Assembly: GCA_964647585.1 (NCBI GenBank) | Contig: CAZYGG010000008.1 | Span: forward strand, 20,924-84,923 | Length of the DNA: 64,000 bases | Direction of reading: 5' to 3' | Source of the DNA: CAJINA01 sp964647585 | GTDB taxonomy: Bacteria; Desulfobacterota; Desulfobacteria; Desulfobacterales; CAJINA01 | In this document: piece by piece, positions 57,642 through 64,000 of the stretch | Numbering within the stretch: the first letter of the stretch is position 1 | Layout of the letters: every line of letters begins with the position of its first letter | Notes under the pieces: generated by a model | What the model saw: only the letters and a program-made list of their open reading frames with translations | Told to the model about the DNA's origin: nothing | Databases searched by the model: none | Program-made: the position numbers and the translations under genes

Positions 57642-59345
57642 ATGCGTGAACTGACCGAGGCCCAGAAAGCCAGATACGCTATCCGCGAGTTTAAAATCAT
57701 TACCGACGCTCTGGCGATCCGTGGCTTTTACCGCCCGCGGGGCAAGTTGGGGAAATCACTCGAGCACTGCCTGCGCAATCTCAGCCCCGAAATATACGGT
57801 TCTATGAACGACCCCCGGGTTGTGGAGCTTAAGGGCCTTGAATACGTTATCGACCGGCTCCCCCGGGCGATTGAAGAGTGCTCCCGTCTTATCCTCACCG
57901 AAGAAGACCCTTTCAAGAATTCCGCTTTTGAAGAAACCGTACCGCTGAGCAGGAGGAGAACCTGTTATCGGGTGGGCCGCAACGAAATGTGCTTCGTTAT
58001 CTCGCGGGGCTTGAGCGAAATCTATGACATTATCACGCATATCACGTTCCTGTACGGAGAAGCCAAAAAGATTCACAGCCGGATGAAGGACTACTCGGGC
58101 AACAAAACCCTCGAGTGGATCGAATTAGAGAAAACCCACCGAAACTTTACTAGCCTGGGCGCCGCCGACCTCGACCAGGCCCTCTGGAGCCTGAGTATCG
58201 TCCTGGGAAGACCCTATCAGGAGACCCGGGCCACCTATGAATACCTTGAAAAAAACCGGGCGGAACACAGCAGCAACAACGGGCTTTTTTCACTCATCTA
58301 CCACCTGGGCATGCAGGCTGAAAAAGAGATGCAGGACAAGGAAAACGCACTGGTCGTCTACCTGACGCCTTCCCTGATGACCATCATCGGTCACCAGGAG
58401 TATGAAAAAAAATGGGCGGCGAACATCCATCACCACCTGGTTGACTTGAAACTTCGGGACCGTCCGATTCATATTATCAGCGCAAATCTGCACAGCGTTC
58501 TGAATGTCCTTTACGGTTTTGGCGCTACCGATGCCGTTAATAACCCGGCCTTAAGCAGCGAAGATATGTATGACTTTTTCTACCAGGTCCGCGACCAGAG
58601 TAAGGTAATCCGCAAATATGCCGCCCGGCACGGCTTTCACGATCTTCCGGATAGCAGCGGGACCCACATCGGCTGCCAGTTGATCGATACCGCCAAGCTG
58701 GCCAAAGTAACCTTTCACCCTGATATCAAAATTAACAAAAGCGGCGTGAAAAAAGATAAGCCGGTCATACTGGTCATGGACTACGCTTTCGGAGCCCAGG
58801 CCTTCGATCTCATGTCCAACCTGCTCAAGCCTTATATGGAGAACGGAAAGTCTGCTGCCTTCAATTTCCAGTCAATTTCAATCATGGGCAAAGCCGGAAT
58901 TCTGGCCGGGCGAAAAGGTGATATCATGCTGGCCACATCCCATGTCTTTGAAGGCACCACGGACAACTATATGATTAACAATGACCTCAAAGAGAGTGAT
59001 TTCGATAACAGCATCGCGGTCTACTCCGGCCCCATGATCACCGTTTTAGGGACCTCTCTTCAGAATTGTGACATGCTGAGGAAATTTCAGACCGACTGGA
59101 ATACAGTAGGCCTTGAAATGGAGGGGGGGCATTACCAGAGAGCCATCAGTGCTGCGACAATAAAAGGTGAAATCTCACGGCAGCTCAAGATTCGCTACGC
59201 CTACTACGCCTCCGATAATCCCCTTGAAACCGGAAGTACCCTCGCCGCAGGCGCCATGGGCAGGGGGGGCGTAAAACCGACCTACATGATAACCAAAGTC
59301 ATTCTTGAAAAAATACTGGGAGGACGGCGCAGTCGAAAGAAATAA
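57642..59345 (+). CDS. Large protein with C-terminal nucleoside-phosphorylase-like domain (567 aa)
   Basis: A 567-residue cytoplasmic protein. The N-terminal 240 residues are helical and unrecognised (LTEAQKARYAIREFKIITDALAIRGFY, RRRTCYRVGRNEMCFVISRGLSEIYDIITHITFLYGEA). The C-terminal half, from about residue 370, has an NP-I-like pattern: VILVMDYAFGAQAFDLM, SISIMGKAGILAGRKGDIML and GLEMEGGHYQRAIS, which resembles the EMEG motif of MTA/SAH nucleosidases and purine phosphorylases. It probably acts on a nucleoside or nucleotide, perhaps fused to a regulatory domain; the exact reaction is not determinable. No good Shine-Dalgarno is seen (AGGGTGCCGCC). It stands alone. Confidence 0.78.
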   Translation: MRELTEAQKARYAIREFKIITDALAIRGFYRPRGKLGKSLEHCLRNLSPEIYGSMNDPRVVELKGLEYVIDRLPRAIEECSRLILTEEDPFKNSAFEETVPLSRRRTCYRVGRNEMCFVISRGLSEIYDIITHITFLYGEAKKIHSRMKDYSGNKTLEWIELEKTHRNFTSLGAADLDQALWSLSIVLGRPYQETRATYEYLEKNRAEHSSNNGLFSLIYHLGMQAEKEMQDKENALVVYLTPSLMTIIGHQEYEKKWAANIHHHLVDLKLRDRPIHIISANLHSVLNVLYGFGATDAVNNPALSSEDMYDFFYQVRDQSKVIRKYAARHGFHDLPDSSGTHIGCQLIDTAKLAKVTFHPDIKINKSGVKKDKPVILVMDYAFGAQAFDLMSNLLKPYMENGKSAAFNFQSISIMGKAGILAGRKGDIMLATSHVFEGTTDNYMINNDLKESDFDNSIAVYSGPMITVLGTSLQNCDMLRKFQTDWNTVGLEMEGGHYQRAISAATIKGEISRQLKIRYAYYASDNPLETGSTLAAGAMGRGGVKPTYMITKVILEKILGGRRSRKK

Positions 59346-59765
59346 GCCGGCAAAGCATCCTTATATCTGTTTCTAACACGGGACCGACTATGGTTAGCCG
59401 GCCTATGCTGCCAGCATGGCAATTCATTGGCTATAATATATGCATATCACAACGTGTTGCTCATTTTGATATGTTGGCTTTCTGGCAAGATACGTTTAAG
59501 GGGGGATATTTACAGATCCGAAAAGATATCCCTATCTGAGCACTGTTAAGGCCAGCCACAATATATAGGGTTGCTTTCCGGTTTCCGATTTCAAATCAAA
59601 CTGAATAATACCGGACCCATTCTGGTATGGGTTTGAGCTTTTTAAAAAGTACGGAACATTGGCAATATTCCGCAGCCATGAATCTTGAACTTATAAGTTC
59701 CTGCCACATCATATTCCCCGGGAGCGGACCAGGTGCCGTCAACAATATTCCTAACCCTCCCCAGA
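59346..59765. other. Intergenic region, 420 bp
   Basis: No gene seen. Small inverted repeat ACCCAT-TCTGGT-ATGGGT near 59617-59634 and AGCTTTTTAAAAAG near 59637-59650, possible terminators between the converging genes. Confidence 0.4.
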
Positions 59766-60320
59766 TTACTGAAGATAGCTTATCTGCATGATTCCGGAAG
59801 CCGCTTTTTTCCCCAAGCATTTGTATTCATGCGGGCAGTTAGCTTCAAACTGCAGGAATTCCCCCTTATTCACCACAAAGGATTTGGTTTCCACCGTTAT
59901 TTCCAGCTTACCTGCGGTTACAAACACATATTCATAGGTATTGCCTTCGTGCGGCTCCCCCTTAAAAACTGTGCCCGGATCGATTTCCACATAATAGGTT
60001 TCAAAAGACTGCTGGGGTTCAAAAGGGACCAGCGGGTATAGACGATAGTGCTCCCCTTGGGCTGTCAGCGGTGTCTCGCTTTTAAATGCACGCACTTCGG
60101 CTTCAACAACTGGTTTTCTGAGCAAGGCAGTAAAGGATACTCTCAGGCCGTTGGCTATTTTCCATATGGTAGAGATGGTCGGACTGGATTTACCGGTTTC
60201 AATTTGCCTCAGCATGCTCTTACTTACGCCGGTCAGCTCAGAAAGCTGATCGAGGCTGAAGTTCCGCGACTCCCGGATGGTTTTTAAGTTGTTAGAAATG
60301 GCTTCAATAGGCTGATCCAT
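59766..60320 (-). CDS. XRE-family regulator with C-terminal cupin
   Basis: A 184-residue one-component regulator. Residues 8-65 form the helix-turn-helix (LKTIRESRNFSLDQLSELTGVSKSMLRQIETGKSSPTISTIWKIANGL) and 110-180 a cupin (ETYYVEIDPGTVFKGEPHEGNTYEYVFVTAGKLEITVE..). I place the start at MDQPIEA (60320), because the longer frame crosses the divergent promoter. It is divergent from a LysE-type exporter with about 100 bp between them, so it most likely controls that exporter in response to a small ligand bound by the cupin. Confidence 0.92.
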   Translation of the reverse strand: MDQPIEAISNNLKTIRESRNFSLDQLSELTGVSKSMLRQIETGKSSPTISTIWKIANGLRVSFTALLRKPVVEAEVRAFKSETPLTAQGEHYRLYPLVPFEPQQSFETYYVEIDPGTVFKGEPHEGNTYEYVFVTAGKLEITVETKSFVVNKGEFLQFEANCPHEYKCLGKKAASGIMQISYLQ

Positions 60321-60332
60321 ATAACGCACACC

Positions 60333-60361
60333 TTGACAATATATTGAAGTATGGTTAATAT
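60333..60361 (+). promoter_or_regulatory. Sigma-70 promoter of the LysE-type exporter gene
   Basis: TTGACA (60333-60338), a 17-bp spacer, then TAATAT (60356-60361). It lies in the divergent gap shared with the XRE regulator, whose start codon is only 13 bp away, so the regulator could bind here. Confidence 0.75.
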
Positions 60362-60420
60362 AACGCTCAAATAAGTTGTTAAATCGTACAGTAATCTTTT
60401 TCCAATTACAAGAGGTTTTT

Positions 60421-61026
60421 ATGAATATTGATCTGATTCCCTTGATTTCATTTGTAATTGTGACGACTTTCACTCCCGGGCCTAATAATATCTCCAGCGC
60501 GGCCATGGGGGTGGCATACGGCTACCGGAGAACCATTCCCTATCTTTTCGGGATAGCGTCGGGGTTCTTCCTCGTTATGCTTGCTGCGGCTTATCTATCC
60601 AGTGCACTTCTGGGGATAATGCCGTTTGCAGAACAATACCTCCGATGGATCGGTTCCGGCTATATCCTCTACCTGGCCATCAGTACACTGCGGTCTGACT
60701 ACGGGTTTTCCGGAAACAGCAAGGATGCAGGGGCCTTCACCAAGGGTTTTGTTTTGCAACTCTTCAACCCTAAGGTGGCCGTCTACGGATTGACTCTCTT
60801 CTCGACTTTCCTGACAGGCATCTCCGGACATATCGCTTGGCTCTCTTTTTTTGCAGCAATCTTCGCGATAACTGCTTTGGCAGCTACTTCCACCTGGGCC
60901 CTTTGCGGCGCCGCCATCAGAAACAGCCTGGAAAAAGAATCCTTCCGGAAAGCCGTGAACATCGTCTTGGCACTTTTGCTTGCATACACTGCATTGGCGC
61001 TTTCAGGCGTCATGCCAAACAGTTGA
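60421..61026 (+). CDS. LysE/RhtB-family amino-acid exporter
   Basis: A 201-residue inner-membrane protein with six predicted helices. FVIVTTFTPGPNNISSAAMGVAYGYRRTIPYLFGIASGF is the family signature (TPGPN), and FTKGFVLQLFNPKVAVYGLTLFSTF is the second conserved block. It exports amino acids or small related compounds, probably driven by proton motive force. The ATG at 60421 has AGAGG upstream. Divergent from the XRE-cupin gene, which likely regulates it. Confidence 0.93.
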   Translation: MNIDLIPLISFVIVTTFTPGPNNISSAAMGVAYGYRRTIPYLFGIASGFFLVMLAAAYLSSALLGIMPFAEQYLRWIGSGYILYLAISTLRSDYGFSGNSKDAGAFTKGFVLQLFNPKVAVYGLTLFSTFLTGISGHIAWLSFFAAIFAITALAATSTWALCGAAIRNSLEKESFRKAVNIVLALLLAYTALALSGVMPNS

Positions 61027-61218
61027 CAGGTGCTTCAAATTGATCAGATCGGGGTTCTGATGTGTTTGTCCGGCGGGAATAGAGTGGACCAATACCATCT
61101 GAAGTGTTCAGAATTTTAGAAAAATCGCACTATAGTTGTTCCTTGGCAATGGTGCAATGAAAAAATAGTAGATTAAATTAAATACTTCATTTATATCCAT
61201 ATTTTTCAAATAAATATA

Positions 61219-61914
61219 TTAATTTTTTATACATCTAACTGAAAACATATGTTTTTTTGATAAAGCACTACGGTATATCTCACCCTTATGCCAATTCCAA
61301 CATGAGTGTGCAAAGGTTCTATTATAAGCTTTATCTTCGGTTGCTTCGCTACTTGTCCAAAATTCAGTATACATTCCTTGAACAAAATACCAATGCTTCC
61401 ATTTTATTCCAGCAGGTCTTACAAAAAATTTATGTTTATTTACTTGTGATTGATCAAATTTACTAAACATTGTATCAGGCTGAGCTTCTTTAAGAGTAAT
61501 ACCAATATTATTATTCCCTCTCCATCCTTTTTTATTTAAATCCTCTTCAGGCATACCGATTGTTTTTTCTAACTCTTTCCAATCCTCATCTGTTGCCACT
61601 CTCCACCCAATAGGACAAATATTTCTTTTATCAGACACATCATGCCAATCATATAATCTACCATATTTTAAGAGGTTTTTGTCTTCATCATCTGGAATAA
61701 AGGCTGTCTTTATTTTTGAACCATCTTGAAACTTTGTACTCCTAAGGTTTTCTGCGAACCAGATTTGTTTCCCAATTTGTACAATACGATATGTGTTTCC
61801 TTCTATATCTTGAACACTATCTTTTGATTTATTTAACTCTTTATTCATATCTCCAGCAGATAAAACGGTAGAAATTAACATAAAAGCCCCTATACTTAAA
61901 ATTATTTTTTTCAT
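61219..61914 (-). CDS. FISUMP-domain secreted protein (Fibrobacter paralogous domain)
   Basis: A 231-residue protein with a signal peptide (KKIILSIGAFMLISTVLS) and a FISUMP domain: VQDIEGNTYRIVQIGKQIWFAENLR, YGRLYDWHDV, CPIGWRVATDEDWKELE and MYTEFWTSSE..HMFSVRCIKN. This domain is common in Fibrobacter and Bacteroidetes surface proteins. The gene is strikingly AT-rich against its surroundings and has long A/T runs on both sides, so it was probably acquired by transfer. Function unknown; likely surface or periplasmic. Confidence 0.88.
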   Translation of the reverse strand: MKKIILSIGAFMLISTVLSAGDMNKELNKSKDSVQDIEGNTYRIVQIGKQIWFAENLRSTKFQDGSKIKTAFIPDDEDKNLLKYGRLYDWHDVSDKRNICPIGWRVATDEDWKELEKTIGMPEEDLNKKGWRGNNNIGITLKEAQPDTMFSKFDQSQVNKHKFFVRPAGIKWKHWYFVQGMYTEFWTSSEATEDKAYNRTFAHSCWNWHKGEIYRSALSKKHMFSVRCIKN

Positions 61915-61977
61915 TACATTTATCCTAAAATTTATTTTAAACCCACAACGAAAATTTCCCTTTCTTTTCCAGTCGAA

Positions 61978-62925
61978 CTACAGCGACCAGCTCAGGGAGG
62001 TCTTCTGCTCGGAGAGTGTCCAGAGCTTGGCCGCCATGTCCTGGTCCAGCGCGTGGTCTTGCAGCGGACACACATCGATGGGGCCGACCATCTCACTGCG
62101 CTTCGTGGGCCCGTAGAGCGTCTCGGGCTTCAGCCCCTCTTCCGTTGCGCACATGACCTCGGGCCAGGAGCCCTTCTCGGCGGATTGGGCGATAATACGA
62201 GAGGAGATAGCCCAGACAATCTTGTTGAAGCGGCTGGCCGTGTCCTTCAACAAATTCGTTCGTGACGCGCCGGGATGGCAGACCTGGACCTTAGCGCTCT
62301 TACCCGCAGCCTGGATCCGGCGCTGCAACTCGTAGGCGAACATCATCTGCGCCAGCTTGCTCTGGGCGTAGGAGTTCCAGGCGGTGTACTTCTTATCGAA
62401 GTTGAGGTCCTCGAAAAGAATTCTCTTCAGCCCCATTTTATACGCGCCGCTACCGACGACCACGATGCGTCCCCCCGACTCCTCGACTCGCTCGAAGAGC
62501 AATCCACACAGGAGGAAATGACCGAAGTGGTTCACACCCAGCTGGCTTTCAAAGCCGTCCACGGTGATCTCCTGTTTGGCCACCTGCGCGATGGCAGCGT
62601 TGCAGATGAGCGCGTCGATTTGGGGGACCTTCTCCATTACCTCAGCCGCCGCTTCCCTTACCGAATCCAGCACCGCCAGGTCCATGCGCACGAAAGTCAC
62701 GTCAGCATCACTGCCAAATTCCTGTTTCAGGGTCGCGATGGCGGCGTTTGATTTATCAGCGTTGCGGTTCAGCATCACCACTTTTGCGCCCTTGGACAGG
62801 AACACCCGCGTTGCCTCAAATCCCGCACCGGCGTTGGCACCGGTGATGACATATGTTTTGCCTGCGAGGGAGCCGAGTTGCTCCGGTGTCCAGCCCTTTG
62901 GTCCAAATTTCTTTTTGTTGTTCAT
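61978..62925 (-). CDS. Short-chain dehydrogenase/reductase (retinol dehydrogenase-like)
   Basis: A 315-residue SDR. The NAD(P) fold reads VITGANAGAGFEATRVFLSKGAKVVMLNRN (TGxxxGxG), the motif NAAIA replaces NNAG, and the catalytic Tyr/Lys are in SYAQSKLAQ, with Ser in VVVGSGAY. The family resembles protochlorophyllide reductase and retinol dehydrogenase SDRs. It is divergent from an AraC-type regulator, with 231 bp between, and may be controlled by it. Substrate unknown. AAGGAG precedes the ATG. Confidence 0.92.
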   Translation of the reverse strand: MNNKKKFGPKGWTPEQLGSLAGKTYVITGANAGAGFEATRVFLSKGAKVVMLNRNADKSNAAIATLKQEFGSDADVTFVRMDLAVLDSVREAAAEVMEKVPQIDALICNAAIAQVAKQEITVDGFESQLGVNHFGHFLLCGLLFERVEESGGRIVVVGSGAYKMGLKRILFEDLNFDKKYTAWNSYAQSKLAQMMFAYELQRRIQAAGKSAKVQVCHPGASRTNLLKDTASRFNKIVWAISSRIIAQSAEKGSWPEVMCATEEGLKPETLYGPTKRSEMVGPIDVCPLQDHALDQDMAAKLWTLSEQKTSLSWSL

Positions 62926-63156
62926 TGTTCAAACTCCTTATTTTGCGTGCTTAGTTCGAGTGCCGCTGAAAAAATTTTTGTTTTCCATTTTAATGCTCCT
63001 GCCAGCGGCGGTTGGTTGTTTGTGCGACAGGTGTTTCCCCCGTCTGAAACAATTATTACTCTCAAAGTTGGGTATACAAGGCGAAATAATCTCGAAAACA
63101 TGCCTAATTGTATCACTACGGTTGAATTATGCGTTTTGCAGTGTTACATTGGTTGC

Positions 63157-64000
63157 ATGAGCAAACAACAAATAAAACAACTCATTGAAAACAGGGTCAG
63201 CGAGGATGGCATGGTGGAAACCGGAGTGAAGGGGGTACAACTCTTCCGGGTTACCGAGTCGCTTAGCTGCGCCCCTGCGGTGTACGAACCCACCGTGATA
63301 GCCATCGTAAACGGGGCCAAGGAAGCTATATTGGATGGTAAGTCATATGTATACGACAGCAGTCAATACATGTGTTGCGCCATGTCGATGCCGGTGGAGG
63401 CGGGGACACCCACAGCTTCGCTGGACAATCCCCTCCTGGGCGTGTATATCTCCCTGCATACGAGAGTGATGACCGAACTGGCAATTGAGATGGAAAGCGC
63501 CGCTGGTGCCATCCGAAAGCCCAAGGGCGGCCCGCTCCCGCAGGGGTTTGCACTCGCTCGCTGGGACGACGCATTCACCGAAGCGCTGTTGCGGCTGCTG
63601 CAATTGGGGGATAGCCCGGCGGATACGGCGGTACTTGGGGACGGCCGGCTTCGGGAGGTGTACTACGCTATATTGAAGGGGGATGCAGGGGATTCCGCAA
63701 GGCGCGCATTTGGAGTGGGCAATGAAATCGCCCGGGCAATTGAGTATTTGTCTTCCCGCCTGGACGAAGCGGTCACCATTGAAGATATAACCGCACAGGT
63801 GGGGATGAGCCGGGCCGTTTTCCACCGCAAATTCAAGCAGGCCACCACGATGACACCCATCCAGTTTGTGAAGTCCATGCGGCTGAACAACGCCGCCATG
63901 AAGATTGTCGGAGGAATGAATGTAAACGAAGCAGCTATGGAAGTAGGCTACGTGAGTTCCTCTCAATTCAGCCGAGAGTTCAAACGCATGTACGGGCAGT
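63157..64000 (+). CDS. AraC-family transcriptional regulator (3' partial)
   Basis: At least 281 codons, running off the window end. The N-terminal half matches the AraC_N sensing domain (GVQLFRVTESLSCAPAVYEPTVIAIVNGAKEAILDG, YDSSQYMCCAMSMPVEAGT). The C-terminal half has two helix-turn-helix motifs: VTIEDITAQVGMSRAVFHRKFKQATTMTPIQFVKSMRL and NVNEAAMEVGYVSSSQFSREFKRM. The protein probably ends soon after the edge. ATG at 63157 has only a weak ribosome-binding site. Divergent from the SDR gene, which it may regulate. Confidence 0.92.
   Translation, partial: MSKQQIKQLIENRVSEDGMVETGVKGVQLFRVTESLSCAPAVYEPTVIAIVNGAKEAILDGKSYVYDSSQYMCCAMSMPVEAGTPTASLDNPLLGVYISLHTRVMTELAIEMESAAGAIRKPKGGPLPQGFALARWDDAFTEALLRLLQLGDSPADTAVLGDGRLREVYYAILKGDAGDSARRAFGVGNEIARAIEYLSSRLDEAVTIEDITAQVGMSRAVFHRKFKQATTMTPIQFVKSMRLNNAAMKIVGGMNVNEAAMEVGYVSSSQFSREFKRMYGQ

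Noticed and set aside
1..64000. CRISPR arrays, tRNA, rRNA, prophage or integrase genes
   Set aside because: Looked for regularly spaced repeats, tRNA cloverleaf sequences and phage proteins; none found by eye. The dispersed repeats are not regularly spaced.

Overview
The window reads as chromosome of an anaerobic or micro-oxic Desulfobacterota (deltaproteobacterial sulfate-reducer type), probably near Desulfobacterales. The signs are a dense set of rubrerythrins, rubredoxins, desulfoferrodoxin and a flavo-diiron oxygen reductase; a CxxCH multihaem cytochrome; a small siroheme sulfite reductase; families typical of Desulfovibrio and its relatives (DVU0772-like, DVU0298-like, DUF3786); NifU/NifS; and in-frame UGA codons that look like selenocysteine. 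No dsr, apr or sat genes are in the window, so sulfate reduction itself is an inference. I saw no rRNA, tRNA, CRISPR array or transposase gene.

Layout. 0-6 kb: a 5'-truncated TVP38/FAD oxidoreductase fusion, an ArsS-type radical SAM gene with its peroxidase-like partner, a UGA-containing peroxiredoxin, a ferritin-like protein and small membrane proteins. 6.4-9.2 kb: polar amino-acid ABC transporter (permease, binding protein, permease; no ATPase here). 9.3-14.9 kb, minus strand: sucA-sucB-lpd, the 2-oxoglutarate dehydrogenase complex. 15.3-19.3 kb: DUF3786 iron-sulfur protein, a ferritin-like protein, a rhodanese/ferritin-like fusion with an in-frame UGA at the rhodanese active site, and an oxidoreductase of the family often fused to SelD. 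19.3-21.9 kb: hybrid PAS histidine kinase, followed by a near-identical 124-bp copy of the end of the preceding oxidoreductase gene. 22.0-28.8 kb: cydDC, an Rrf2 regulator and cydAB (cytochrome bd oxidase). 29.0-33.7 kb, minus strand: five-gene run trx, epimerase, UROD-like, SagB-like, sulfite reductase. 35.3-37.3 kb: nifU-nifS. 37.8-43.7 kb: oxygen-defence and electron-transfer island (rubrerythrin, desulfoferrodoxin, rubredoxin-like, flavodoxin, trihaem cytochrome, iron-sulfur flavoprotein, two rubredoxins, flavo-diiron protein, ferredoxin, DsrE). 44.8-51.1 kb: RND efflux system. 51.5-57 kb, minus strand: second rubrerythrin, ferredoxin, retropepsin-like protease, paraoxonase-like protein, unknowns. 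57.6-64 kb: NP-I-like protein, XRE-cupin regulator with LysE exporter, an AT-rich FISUMP gene probably acquired by transfer, an SDR and a 3'-truncated AraC regulator.

The genes combine three themes: oxygen and peroxide detoxification through Fe proteins and cytochrome bd; selenium use (three genes with UGA at a catalytic or conserved Cys position, each followed about 18-22 nt later by a short hairpin like a bacterial SECIS); and iron-sulfur assembly. Intergenic space is unusually full of palindromic repeats: five copies of a 91-bp TGTCA/TGACA element, a 150-170-bp hairpin family, TIR-bounded elements with unrelated interiors, and several private long inverted repeats.
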